Origin: Oegoconia quadripuncta
Lineage: Eukaryota > Arthropoda > Insecta > Lepidoptera > Autostichidae
Assembly (NCBI GenBank): GCA_949316235.1
Contig: OX438758.1
Coordinates: forward strand, 14,045,731-14,109,730
Direction of reading: 5' to 3'
Length of the DNA: 64,000 bases
The position numbers and the translations under genes were made by a program. The notes beneath the pieces are model-generated. The model saw nothing but the letters and a program-made list of their open reading frames with translations, had not been told where the DNA came from and searched no databases. Of the stretch, positions 7,946 through 18,059 are shown in pieces; within the stretch, counting starts at the first letter, position 1, and each line of letters opens with the position of its first letter.

Positions 7946-8875
7946 TTACACAACTGCCTTTTCGTCAATCCAACTATTTTCGTTTTCATTAAAACCTAAC
8001 CATTTAACAAACAGCTTGTTACCTTTTCTTTTTAAAACTTTTTCAACTAAATAAACATCTGAATGTTTGGTTTTTTGAAGTTCTTGTTCATAAAATGATC
8101 CTGATATAATTTGATCTCTTTGATCTTTAATTTGATAAGTGGTTGGATTCGTTTTATTTACTTTTGTAATTTTAAATATTTCAGCAGACCAATTGGGAGT
8201 ATACCCTTTTTCGAATTCGCTCTTGTGTTTACTAATCCGAACATAATCACTTTCATTAAACTTTTGATTTCTTGTTGTATGTTTTTTATACGATTTTGTA
8301 ATATTATTTAAAATAATTAACTCGTTGTTAGAACAAACTTCATTTGGTTTACATTTTATGATCCGATGTAAAGTATCGTTATAAGAATCAACAATAGTTG
8401 TCAAAGGTTTACCAACCCATTTATAGTTACCTGTAAGACTAAAATATTTATAAAGTTTGGTTTTCAAAGTTCTGATCACTCTTTCAACGATTGATGCTTT
8501 TTTTATAGAATACGTCGAGTAGTGATTTATTTTATAGGAAGACATTAATCTTCTAAAATCATCATTGTAAAATTCTTTCCCTAAATCTGTTTGCAAGTTA
8601 CGAGGACTTCGAGCAGTTTTGGCAAGGATACCTTGAAACGATTTAGTTATTTCAGATTTGTTTTTTCTTTTTACTGGAACAGTCCAAACAAATTTTGAAA
8701 ACGTATCTATAATTACCAAAATGTAATTAAAACCCTTATTGACTTTGGTAACACCTTGCATGTCTATTAAGTCAGCTTGCCATAAATCATCTATGCCTTT
8801 TAAAGTTACAGAACGACGAATGAAATTTTTTCTTGCTGCTCTATGAAGTTCATTAACAACCTGTAACTTACTCAT
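7946..8875 (-). CDS. Retrovirus-type (DDE) integrase with C-terminal chromodomain
   Basis: A 309-residue enzyme for inserting the element's DNA ends into the host chromosome. The core has Asp35 in 'LWQADLIDM', Asp97 in 'NLQTDLGKEF' and Glu131 in 'ASIVERVIRTLK', a D-x61-D-x33-E arrangement. The tail (about 270-309) 'VYLVEKVLKRKGNKLFVKWLGF...SWIDE' is a chromodomain, which in retroelement integrases binds histone marks and steers insertion. The usual N-terminal His/Cys zinc finger is short or absent: only 30 residues precede the core. The start ATG overlaps the stop of the fibre-like gene as ATGA (8875-8872). The frame is intact and all three catalytic residues are kept, so activity is possible. 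Confidence 0.92.
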   Translation of the reverse strand: MSKLQVVNELHRAARKNFIRRSVTLKGIDDLWQADLIDMQGVTKVNKGFNYILVIIDTFSKFVWTVPVKRKNKSEITKSFQGILAKTARSPRNLQTDLGKEFYNDDFRRLMSSYKINHYSTYSIKKASIVERVIRTLKTKLYKYFSLTGNYKWVGKPLTTIVDSYNDTLHRIIKCKPNEVCSNNELIILNNITKSYKKHTTRNQKFNESDYVRISKHKSEFEKGYTPNWSAEIFKITKVNKTNPTTYQIKDQRDQIISGSFYEQELQKTKHSDVYLVEKVLKRKGNKLFVKWLGFNENENSWIDEKAVV

Positions 8876-9351
8876 TGCTTGTTAACAAGTTCAAAATCAA
8901 CTTCAGACTTAGTGTAATAGTTTTGTAATTGTTTCTCAACTGTTGACAATATGTCAGTTTTTAAAATATTCAGTTTAGTAGTGATATCTTCTTTGCTATA
9001 AAATTTGTCAATCACGACATCAACATACTTTTTATTCACCGCTTCATCAGCAACTGTGGGGTATTTAAGTCCTTTTAATCTTGATAAATTTAACTCAAAC
9101 TCCCCTTTCTTCGTTTTAAATAGTAGCTTCTTAAGATCTATTAGTTCCTCTTTTGTACTTAACAATTTATCAACGTAATCTTTATTTACAGCATCATCTG
9201 CAGATGATGGAGACTTTACTCCTCTCAATCTCACAAAATGCAAATCAAAATCTCCGTTTTCTGATTTAAATAATACGACCTTAGGATCAAAATATGATTC
9301 GGATCTCCGTAAACGTTTATGCACGTGGTGTCCAAATTTATCAATATTCAT
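8872..9351 (-). CDS. Fibre-like protein with phage tail-fibre type repeats
   Basis: A 159-residue protein with an internal 35-residue duplication spaced by 50 residues (27-61 and 77-111). Each copy ends in the pattern 'P..ADDAVNKDYVD' / 'P..ADEAVNKKYVD'. A further 'YYTKSEVD' is at 145-152. Both patterns are typical of trimeric phage tail fibres and collar proteins ('tdAvnKxYVD', 'YYTKxEVD'). I infer a trimeric attachment fibre or spike on the capsid, with heptad-like 'LLSTKEELIDLKKLL' between the repeats. It sits directly before the integrase with an ATGA overlap. Other possibilities are a scaffold or coiled-coil adaptor. The resemblance is by eye and no search was possible. Confidence 0.65.
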   Translation of the reverse strand: MNIDKFGHHVHKRLRRSESYFDPKVVLFKSENGDFDLHFVRLRGVKSPSSADDAVNKDYVDKLLSTKEELIDLKKLLFKTKKGEFELNLSRLKGLKYPTVADEAVNKKYVDVVIDKFYSKEDITTKLNILKTDILSTVEKQLQNYYTKSEVDFELVNKQ

Positions 9352-9420
9352 TATTTTTGAACCGCACTATGGAAAGAATGAAATAAAACTAACGGAATCA
9401 ATGAATTACTTGGCTTATAT

Positions 9421-10407
9421 TTAACTAATAATACCATTTTCTTTTAACTCTTCAATTATAGAGATTATTTCATTATTCACACCAGTATTACCCGCATCAC
9501 GTGAAGCCCATAATAATTTTAGTCGATATACTAATTCATTAGGATCATCCCAATAAACATAATCCACATCTTTTTTCCACTTTTTTATAGTTGGTAGACC
9601 CGCCCCTTGAATATTCAAGTTTTCATTACTTGAGGCGTCATAAGTTTTAGAAAATTTGAACAGTGGTTTTATTATTTGTGTATATTTTACACCTTTATTA
9701 CTTTTTATAGGTTTAGAAACATCATAATCTCGGTGATGAACATTTGTATCTATCAACATTGTTTTATAATTTATTTTGTCCTCTTCAGTGATCGTGTTAA
9801 TGTTAGGAGATTTTTTAAATAATAATTCCATTAAACCGTCTGTTTTCATGTAAGTACGTCCACCAACAACAAGACTATGATCATAAATATTTACCCTTGA
9901 AGTTCCCATAAAAAGTTTACCTCTTTCTCTTCTTACACCAAACGGTATATTTTCGATCGTTTCGGTAGACATTGACCAAGAATTTCCAGGACTAACATTA
10001 TTAGGTGTTCTAAAAGATGATCCACTTGTATTATATTTATCATCATCCTCGGACTCTGTTGTTTCAACTGTTATATCATTTGTACTGACGTTATCATCAG
10101 TTTCTTCGACGTAATCACTTAGTTCATCATCGTGTGAATCACCAGAGCTTAGTTTAAATTTTTTAATGGTACCTGTGTGCTTAAATTTTTTTATATTTTT
10201 TTTACCGTTTGATGCAGTGTTTATATTAGGAATGTTATTTGGCACATCTTTGATAGCTATGCGGCTGAGTGGTTCTGTTATAGGTTTTAGTACAGACTCC
10301 ATAAGAATATCATTGTTTGTTTTAATATCGCGCATCTTTTTAAGTTTCTTTTTAACACACTCAGCAGATTTAATTATTTCTCTTTTTAGCTGTTGTTCGT
10401 TATCCAT
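9421..10407 (-). CDS. DUF8207-like conserved Polinton-associated protein
   Basis: A 328-residue protein of unknown function. The N-terminal third is charged and probably coiled coil, followed by an acidic Ser/Asp/Thr-rich linker. From about residue 175 there is a conserved-looking domain: 'DHSLVVGGRTYMKTDGLMELLFKKSP', then 'YKTMLIDTNVHHRDY' and 'KYTQIIKPLF'. The end is 'YWDDPNELVYRLKLLWAS...NEIISIIEELKENGII'. I recall this domain and this C-terminal signature from many uncharacterised arthropod and cnidarian proteins, probably under the name DUF8207, and associate them with Polinton-type loci. A DNA-associated or structural role is possible. It lies between the packaging ATPase and the fibre-like gene with about 70-bp gaps on both sides. 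Confidence 0.7.
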   Translation of the reverse strand: MDNEQQLKREIIKSAECVKKKLKKMRDIKTNNDILMESVLKPITEPLSRIAIKDVPNNIPNINTASNGKKNIKKFKHTGTIKKFKLSSGDSHDDELSDYVEETDDNVSTNDITVETTESEDDDKYNTSGSSFRTPNNVSPGNSWSMSTETIENIPFGVRRERGKLFMGTSRVNIYDHSLVVGGRTYMKTDGLMELLFKKSPNINTITEEDKINYKTMLIDTNVHHRDYDVSKPIKSNKGVKYTQIIKPLFKFSKTYDASSNENLNIQGAGLPTIKKWKKDVDYVYWDDPNELVYRLKLLWASRDAGNTGVNNEIISIIEELKENGIIS

Positions 10408-10477
10408 GTTTGTACCTTATGGTGATATAAATAATAATGAAGTGAAAATTGAAGTACCTGTGGGTCTTATTACATCG

Positions 10478-11164
10478 TTAATCTAATATTACAAATGTGT
10501 CGAACTTCATTCTATAGCATCCTTTGTTTTTTTCACAATCTTTGTCTATGACTAAATAACTGTAACGCATATTCCATATATTTGCACACATGTCTCGAAA
10601 CTGCTTCCAACTCATATCTGTATTAACATGTTCATCATAAACATGGCGTAAGTTGATATCATCCTGCTTAAAAAGAATGATAAGGTTTGCATTATCACGT
10701 ATTAATTGTTTGGGAATTTTACTATATGTCTGATTTAAATAAAAACAATCGATATTCTTATGTCTACCCATTGCAAAGTAGTTTCGAATATTATTCTGAT
10801 TTTCACCAGCAACATCATCAAAAATCATCACCGAATCAGGAGCTGCATTTTCAGGATTAAGGACTTCCTCGTTTTCCCGATATTTTGTAAAAGATACGCT
10901 TGGGACTTTTTGAAACACTTTTTCTAAAAAAATGTACTTCGGTTGAAACAAAGTTTTAGAGTATAGGTATACATGTCGATAACGTAATCCATTTTCATGT
11001 AAAAGCAGACCAATCATTAAGTTTGTTTTGCCACAGTTAGAAGGACCAGAAATAATACACCGTATCGTATCCGGTAAGAGGCTTCCATGTCGAGGATTCT
11101 TCTTAACGGTATCAGAATAAATTTTCTCTACATTCAGGGATCTGGACTGTTTAATAAATTTCAT
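10478..11164 (-). CDS. FtsK/HerA-type genome-packaging ATPase
   Basis: A 228-residue motor expected to pump the element's DNA into the capsid. Walker A 'GPSNCGKT' is at residues 40-47 and Walker B 'VMIFDD' at 112-117. A sensor-like 'YFAMGRHKNIDCFYLNQTY' follows, typical of A32-like packaging ATPases of Polintons, adintoviruses and large DNA viruses. The length is normal for the Polinton group. It is the first gene of the - strand cassette, so the cassette promoter should lie just right of 11164. Intact. Confidence 0.9.
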   Translation of the reverse strand: MKFIKQSRSLNVEKIYSDTVKKNPRHGSLLPDTIRCIISGPSNCGKTNLMIGLLLHENGLRYRHVYLYSKTLFQPKYIFLEKVFQKVPSVSFTKYRENEEVLNPENAAPDSVMIFDDVAGENQNNIRNYFAMGRHKNIDCFYLNQTYSKIPKQLIRDNANLIILFKQDDINLRHVYDEHVNTDMSWKQFRDMCANIWNMRYSYLVIDKDCEKNKGCYRMKFDTFVILD

Positions 11165-11385
11165 ATCTATTTACTGATCATAACTTATTTGCTGAATGGA
11201 GAAATCACATCCCGCAATTAGTTTATATAGTTTGAACGACAGCGTTGAAACAAACCAGTCAGCTGATTTGAATATAGAAAACTACAGGCGCTCTGTAATT
11301 AAATTAAGTCTATTCATTCGTGGTTAACACTACGTTGGATTACGTATATTTGAAATATCTCTAATCACAAATAAATGGTGGCATA
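11165..11385. promoter_or_regulatory. Upstream region of the - strand cassette
   Basis: Noncoding and AT-rich. By position it should contain the promoter of the capsid/packaging cassette and perhaps the inner part of the right terminal repeat. No specific motif can be supported. Confidence 0.3.
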
Positions 11386-11464
11386 TATTATTGGGCAGGC
11401 TGACACACCTTAGCGAGGACGAGACATCGTCCGAACTACAGGTGGGACAGCGTGCCCAATAATA
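11386..11464. repeat. 79-nt two-tier hairpin sequence next to the viral element
   Basis: Arms 11386-11410 and 11440-11464 pair at 22 of 25 positions, beginning TATTATTGGGCA. Inside, GGACGA (11417-11422) pairs with TCGTCC (11427-11432) around a 4-nt loop. It could be a terminal or replication-related hairpin of the element, a small MITE, or a miRNA-like precursor. None can be decided here. Confidence 0.6.
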
Positions 11465-11969
11465 CCCTACTAAAGACTTATGTTACAAATTGTTGTTGGA
11501 CATTATTGTACTCAGTTATTATGTATTCATAATGAATACCAAACTTTTCGAATGGTTACTATTGGTTCAGACTCCTTTAAAGCTCCTAATTATGAACATT
11601 TAATTTTATTCACGAAACTTTGTAATATCTATAGCAAACTTTTCAACTGACGTTAAATTCTGAAAGATATAAAGTTTTCTCATGGATTAAGACGCGATTA
11701 ATAAACTTGGCGAGTTTGTCCATACAGATTAGTACAATATTGTCAATGTAATTACCGACTGAGAATACTGAAGAAACTGTTTGAATTTAAGTCTGTGCAA
11801 ATCGTTAACAAAAGTCAAATATTGCCGCAAGGAGAGAGACTATGCGCTACAAAAAAGTTGCTAACATCGAATGTTGAACTGAAAGAAGAGCTAGTTTAAT
11901 TCTGGACCCAAACTATTATATTAATTTCAATTTCAAGTGAAAAAAGTTGCATTGAGAAAAATATAAAAT
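11465..11969. other. Unassigned AT-rich DNA
   Basis: No coding potential or recognised repeat is seen. It may include the right end of the viral element and the junction with the host. Confidence 0.4.
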
Positions 11970-12229
11970 ATCCTTGGACATATACAGACAGCGCCATCTA
12001 GTTCCACAGTAAGCAACTAGGCTTGTGTTGTGGCTACCAGATGGTTGATACACTACACGAATATATTTTTTTTGTAAATAAATAAATAAAATATATATAT
12101 AAATGAAAAACATCCGTAACTCGGGTACACATGTCCGTATTCATCATACAAACATATGCCCCTAGCGGGATTCGAACCCGCGACCTTTTGGTCATAGCAG
12201 CAGAGTATCTAACCAAAACAAAAAAAGGT
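11970..12229 (-). mobile_element. SINE family B copy
   Basis: Reverse copy of the tRNA-derived SINE. The B-box-like GGTTCGAATCCCGC lies near 12165-12180 and the head is at about 12229. The 'ggcgctgt...' tail near 11985-12010 is the same as in copies at 40877 and 52048. Confidence 0.85.
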
Positions 12230-12445
12230 CAGTGATATTGTAAGGATTTGCGTCAAATAATTTGGTTTTTAAAGATGGTCTTGTTAAAAGAACAAAAGTT
12301 ATTTATCAATCATTATTGAGAGAGCTTTTTAAAATCACATTTTACAAAAACATACACCTAACACTAACTAACACTAATAGTCCTTAATATGGTATTGTTA
12401 TAATGGATAAGTATAAATAGAACATTTACATAACCCCCGACAAAT

Positions 12446-12640
12446 GTGGAACAACTTCATAATGCGAACAGCCAAGGTATGGAACTCCCTTCCGGCGTCA
12501 GTCTTTCCTGAATCCTACAACCTTGGGATCTTCAAGAGCAGGGTGAATAGTCATCTACTGAGATCGCGTGCTTCATCTTCGGCCATACCGTTACTTCCCA
12601 TCAGGTGAGATTGTGGTCAAACGCGTATCCAGTTAACTAT
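12446..12640 (+). mobile_element. LINE 3' end fragment (same lineage as 57.8-58.5 kb)
   Basis: Translates to 'FIMRTAKVWNSLPASVFP' and 'YNLGIFKSRVN', the extreme C-terminus of a LINE reverse transcriptase, followed by its 3' tail 'atcaggtgagattgtggtcaaa'. It is 5'-truncated. The - strand fragment at 57790-58480 encodes nearly the same end. Confidence 0.75.
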
Positions 12641-12819
12641 AAAAAAAAACAAAAGATTCTATCGCCTACGTAGATTAAACCAAAAGGTTAAAAGCTAAAT
12701 ACGAAACAGCTAAATCGATTTCCATCAAACATGGCTAAGAGCGTTTTCTCCAGTTTGATCTTAAACAAAAAAAAAATTAACATTCAGATAACCCACGAAA
12801 AACTACAATATCATTGAAA

Positions 12820-12965
12820 TACTTAGCTAAGTAAATAAGTAAGCTACTTAGCTTGGACATTCTGACTGACAGATAAATGCAATATGCCCTTTTATTATTT
12901 CTAGTAGATAATTGAATATCTTTTACCTTACGTTGAAATAAATTGTAAAAGACCAAACCAAACCT
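12820..12965. repeat. Short interspersed repeat also found at 41938-42081
   Basis: Shares 'gactgacagataaatgcaat' and 'ttacgttgaaataaat' in the same order with a segment inserted in a SINE at 42 kb. Class unknown. Confidence 0.55.
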
Positions 12966-13143
12966 AACCAAACCAACTGTAACCAAAAAACTATGTTATA
13001 AGATAAATATCATCGAAACGGCTTAACCGATTTCATCAAACATAGCTAAGGATCTAACGGCCTGTTCCCTCGTTGAGTCTTTCATATAAAAGAAAACCGG
13101 ACTCAAATAGGACCACGCATTACTAAGATACAACCGGACAAAG

Positions 13144-13164
13144 AGACGACACACACACACACAC
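13144..13164. repeat. (CA)n microsatellite
   Basis: About nine CA units in a row. Confidence 0.85.
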
Positions 13165-13287
13165 TCAACGTTGTCAAACGCTCGTTTCACGTTGCGGGTT
13201 AAAAACAAGAAGCCTTTACTCCATAAAGCATCTAACGCAAGCACAGATATTATCTTCTAGTTCGATTAATAAAGTAGTTGTAGAGTG

Positions 13288-14040
13288 CGTGAGGCAGGGT
13301 GCTTAGGGAAAAAACATACTAAAAATCCTAACATCTTTTTTGCTAATATCTCAAAAATTCTGCGATATAGCGAAAAATGTTTTAAAATGGAATGAAAGCT
13401 TATAAAATTCTCTATAACTTTGATTCTATACAGGTTTTCCATATTCCCATCCGTTTTCGACCACGTTTCCGTTTTGTACGCGCTCTGGAAAAGTGCAATC
13501 TATAATATAAAGAGTCTGGTGCTCACTGACTGACTGATTCATCAACGCACAGCCTAAACCACTGAAGCTAGAAACATGAAATTTGAACAGTAGGTTTCTA
13601 GTGTGACGGGAGCACCCATTAAGAAAGGATTTCTGTAAATTCAACCCTTATTGGGGTGAAATGGGGGGTGAAAATTTGTATGAAACTTTTTATTCGTCTT
13701 ATCGATTTGCTTGAAACTTGGTACAAATAGTCTACAATATAAATAATGAATTAAGTATTTCAGGATTTTTCAAAACTCAAAACTTAAGGTGGTGAAAATT
13801 GGTGGCAAAGTGTGTATGGGCATCATATAGCCTGAATAAGTTTTATTTCTACATTTCTGGAGCGTGTAGTTCAAAAACGGTTGGGAATATCGAAAAAGTA
13901 TATAGAATCAAAGTTATAGGTAATTTTATAGTCTTTCATTTCATCTTAGAACATTTCTTGCTACAATGCACCGTTTTTGGGATATTAGTGAAAAACCTAA
14001 AATTGAGATCATCTCCCTCCGCCTCGTATCCTAGACGTCA
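13288..14040. mobile_element. Old fold-back (inverted-repeat) element
   Basis: The stretch 13338-13480 matches the reverse complement of 13840-13990 with many scattered differences: shared blocks include 'gctaatatc', 'aatgaaag' and 'aactttgattctata'. The arms may extend outward to 'gaggc(a/g)gg'. Between them, 13488-13700 looks like Helitron- or MITE-type sequence common in moths. Open frames here are chance. Confidence 0.55.
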
Positions 14041-15665
14041 GGATTTTTATTATGTTTCCTCTCTAAATACTCTGAATAAGTTTCTGATGAAATCGCTTAG
14101 GTTCCCGCTAACACACTTATTAATCGGACTATTCGTCACGCCACTCATGATTCGAAGCTAAATTTAACGTCGTACACAGAGGCGTAGCTCTCGGCACTAC
14201 GCACGAAGCGATATTACACGCGTGTCCCGATTATTTAATAATCACCAAACAAACCTTCAAATAATAGATACTGGCCACTATAAATAACATTACATAATCC
14301 CAAAAAAATATGAAGTGTGGTCTCCTACCAGGTAAGCACACAGACCATGAATCTCTAATTTAACTAATTTAAACAAGTTACATAATTATTAAAAGTTCCA
14401 CTGATGTTATACCTATTCTCATTAAACTTGGAAGTTGAGGCTGTATTTAAAATTTATATTAAGTTAAATTTATATTCTGCCCGTAAAACAGATTCTTATG
14501 TTTAATTCAGATTGTGGCTTCTTGAAAATACAAAATGTTCTCGAGGTTGTTGTAATGTAAATAAACTGAAATTATCCAAATTATGTCCTTGAGGTGGTAT
14601 TATAATAATATAATTTTTAGTAAATATACAAATTGGATACAGTAATTTGCCAGATGCAAATGAAAAAACAATATGACCTTCAATTCACACAGTAGATAAG
14701 TTTACAAAAAACGACGCTCCGTAAGCAAAGAACAGTTAATCATACATTCAGTTTATATTTACGAAATAACAAGATTAATCCCGCGGCCTCGCTCGCATGG
14801 TTATTGAAGGAGAAATAACGAGGTATTTCTGAAAGCAGATGGCATTGACGATATTGATTAAATGAATAGCTTTGATATGAGAAGGTTCAGACTCGAATGC
14901 CTGTGGAATGAAAAAAATACGCATGCAAATCTCGTCGAGATAACTTTGTGACCTTGGACCAAACATCATATCAGGCACAGGACGTACATTAGCCTATGGG
15001 GGACCATAGAACTCCAGAGCGACCGCTTGGAAGCGGCTTGCATCCAGCGATTTCACGCAACCTTGTGAGTAGATGTATAACTCTGCGCTTGCCGATGCGT
15101 GGTGTCCACTGGAGAGCTTTAATGCCCAACCGGTGATAAGTTCTTCGAGCTATGTGGACCAATCATGTGACGTTATTTTTCTCAATCTACCAAGTTGTGC
15201 TAAGAGATGACAAGATACGAGAAACTTTGTCGAGTCTTGTCTGTTAGACAATTATTTGTTATCATGTGAATGCAAGCAATTGCATCAGCATGCTATATTT
15301 TCAACCCATCTCTGCAGCACACACCAGTGATGAACAGCAGTTCCATTGGCCGGTTCTCAGGATTCTGCAATCGCCGTCCCGCCTGCCCAGCGTGACGTTA
15401 GGGTAAATCTTCCCTTGGAAACTGATACCAATCACGCCATGGAAGAGGCTCGACATTCAGGAACGTGGACTTTTTCAACTTTTTTGTTTAAAGTCAAAAC
15501 AGATTAATGGCCGAGTACAGTAGGTATAATTATTATGGTATGTACTACAGTGTTTGATCATTCAGGTTATTACTTATGTAGGTAGATTTGCCCAATTGCA
15601 AATTGCAAATAAATCCTGTACCTCATCATACACAAATTGACTCACATAAATTGTATTATAGCTAT
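14041..15665. other. Unassigned intergenic DNA
   Basis: No gene is recognised. A 'cccgcggcctcgctcgc' stretch near 14780 resembles the reversed 3' end of moth Helitrons. 15000-15420 has more balanced composition and could be decayed retroelement, but no motif survives. Confidence 0.35.
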
Positions 15666-15777
15666 CCCAGTACGCTCAGTCAGTCAGTCAGTACGCTTCC
15701 ACTTTCGACCTCATCTTCACTTAACATCAGGTGTGATTGAGATCAAGTAACAACCTGTTGTGCACAAAAAAAAATTA
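15666..15777 (+). mobile_element. SINE family A 3' fragment with (CAGT)n
   Basis: Ends like other family A copies ('cttcacttaacatcaggtg', then 'gttgtgcacaaaaaaaaa'). A short CAGT tandem array sits at its 5' break. Confidence 0.75.
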
Positions 15778-17019
15778 CAAACAAACTAGAAACACGTTTC
15801 CACCTTATAAATCTCTCAAAAAGTCAGTATTATAAATATTTTTATCGAATGTCGATTGAAATATCAGACTGGTGGATGGTGCAATTTCCTGTTCTCTCGA
15901 TAAAGCCCGATCGATCGCCCGACCGATCGGTCGATTCCTTTGATCTCCCTCTATGCTTAAGTGGGGATTTCACATTTCAACAGCGACATTTTTATTTTTC
16001 AAACGGATTCTCTTTTCAATTTTTCCTTCAAATTACTCTTTCCGCGCGGCTGAGCTTTAGGGATCAGCACAGTATTGGAATTTTGATATTCTTGAGTAGA
16101 CTGCGCCATGTAATTTAGAAGTCTTTTTCGTTTTTCACAAGATCATGGTTATCAGTGACTTCTACTTTGATTCAAGAGATGAGCCCAAACATGGAGTTAG
16201 ATTATTCTAACAGTGTATCGAATTATAAAATTAATGTTTCCATGTCAAAATTACTGTAGATCTGTAGACGTACAGAATGATGTTGATGTAGATGTGCAGA
16301 AAATGGGAAAATAGTGGGAAAAATTCAGTGTTAAAAAAACATCAAAGTACAGTTAATATATAATACTCGTATATTGGCCAAAGTAATTAGTCAGATTTAG
16401 ACATAATATCGGCTTCATTTTATAGATGGACACAAATTATCTAGCATGAGGACAAAAATTAAGGCTCGACGTTCCGTTTCTCCGAATAGACTGCTCGGTC
16501 AAGAGAGTTACTATTATTGATTATGTGAATAATTTATTCTTATTGTTTTACAAAGAACAAGTCGTATATATAGAAGTTACACAAGTTACACTCAATTTGA
16601 ATTAGTGTAGTTTTTATGTGATATTACAGTATTTTAGTTGAGTACACAGGATCCAAACTACATGACACATGCGTAAAAGATTAATTTTTTATTACCTACA
16701 AAAAGACATTACCGTCCTTTTTGGAAGCGAGTAAAAAATATAGCTATCATTTCGGTGGCAGAACGCGTAATTTCCTTGGACATATTTTTCTCGTAGTGAG
16801 TATAAGTGCGACGTAACAAATTAGATTTGGCGCCGCCGTTCATTTGACGGGAAAACGGCAAAATGGCCGTTTTATGTGTTTTATTTACAAACGGCAGGAG
16901 GACACGTGATTTACGACAGCGTCCGATATTTGTTGTGGTAATTGAAAAGGGCACCTTTCGAAGGTCGGCACGGGATCAGCTTTATTGGTTTCTCCAATAG
17001 TTTTTGTCACGCGTCAGAA
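15778..17019. other. Unassigned intergenic DNA
   Basis: No coding motif or repeat is recognised. Open frames are short and lack similarity to families I know. Confidence 0.4.
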
Positions 17020-17304
17020 ATATTTTTTTTACGCACAACGGGTTAGCACTTGACCTCAATCACACCTGATGTTAAGTGAAGATGAGGCCGAAGGTGGAAG
17101 CGTACTGACCCGGAAACTCAAATATTTAGGGAACTGGCTATCTTATCTCTGACGACCGGAACACAACAATGCTATTAACATTGCTGTTTGGCGGTAGATT
17201 TAGATAAGATAGTGGTAGCTAGCCAGGCGGAAATAATGCCCTACCACCAACCAAACCGAGTACTAAATCCTATGTTGTTTACATTGAGCCACGGAGGCGG
17301 TTAA
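17020..17304 (-). mobile_element. SINE family A copy lacking the B box
   Basis: Reverse copy from the poly-T end at 17024 to 'cggaggcggtt' at 17302. The stretch that holds the B box in other copies ('ctggggatcgaacccgc') is deleted. Flanks 'aaatat' and 'aaaatat' could be a target-site duplication. Confidence 0.8.
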
Positions 17305-17480
17305 AATATGAGTATAGGTAGTTGAAATGGAAACTCATCCGGTATAGAAAGTTTTTGGTGGAGAGTCCCATAGTCGCCGTTTACGACACCTACAGGAAGA
17401 AACTGGTTGGTTCTACTCTTTATACGTGCCGAAACACTTTGATTTGTCAATACTCTTGGCTTACGTCATCGTATTGCTTA
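17305..17480. repeat. Fragment of repeat family C
   Basis: Carries the 'gtcccatagtcgccgtttacgaca' type stretch also seen at 29.4, 34.6, 41.3 and 49.9 kb. Confidence 0.5.
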
Positions 17481-17724
17481 GCTACATCAACTGCAAATAC
17501 CACTTCAGTTCCTGTACTCTCATCAATTCCCCTGGACTCCGATAAAGCATGCACTAATTCCACAGCCGTTGGCGGAAACGCTAAACGTCCCCAATTTCCG
17601 TCAGAGTGCTGGTATGCAGCGGTTAAGCGGAGTATTCGCTAGGGACATGTAGGTTACTATGCCATAGAATATGTAGCTCTACTGAATTATTAGACAAGCT
17701 TCTGTTGAGTCTACTTTATATAAT

Positions 17725-17985
17725 ATATATTGACGACCGATTAGTGTAGTGGATAGTGACCCTATCAGCAAAACCAACGGTTGCGGGTTCGAATCCCGCG
17801 AGGGATAAATGTTTGTGTGATGAATACGAACATTTATTCCCGAGTCTTGGATGTTTATATAAATGTTTATGTATGTTTATCCGTTATCTAGTATCCATAG
17901 CACAAGCTTTGCTTAGTTTGGGACTAGATGATTGGTGTAAGTGTCCGAAATATTTATTTATTTATTTATTATTACTATTTATTAT
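17725..17985 (+). mobile_element. SINE family B, variant subfamily
   Basis: tRNA-like head 'gacgaccgattagtgtagtgg', B box 'GGTTCGAATCC' and the body 'gaacatttattcccgagtc'. The tail is 'ttagtttgggactagatgat' followed by TTTA repeats. The same subfamily is split at 34.8/36.8 kb. Confidence 0.85.
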
Positions 17986-18059
17986 TAATTTCATATTATA
18001 CGGCTAGAGTAACGATAATATGAAGGCAATAAAAAGAAATTCACAAATCTGTCTAACCT

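Larger units (their letters stand above)
1..11164. mobile_element. Integrated Polinton/Maverick-type (adintovirus-like) element, left end outside window
   Basis: Twelve open frames carry the hallmark set of this group: protein-primed PolB, retrovirus-type integrase, adenain-like protease, packaging ATPase, double-jelly-roll major capsid and minor capsid proteins, plus a phospholipase A2 protein as in adintoviruses. PolB and one small gene run on +, the other ten on -; the two sets converge at about 3850-4190. No frame is interrupted, which argues for recent insertion or maintained function. The left terminus lies outside the window. I could not define the right terminus: no long terminal repeat can be matched because its partner is missing. 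DNA to the right of about 11.5 kb is host repeats, so the copy is integrated rather than a free virus genome. Confidence 0.9.

Noticed and set aside
17756..17815. tRNA-like sequence with A and B boxes (also at 18130, 40900, 52080)
   Set aside because: These are heads of SINEs, followed by the common SINE body; they lack a well-paired tRNA end.
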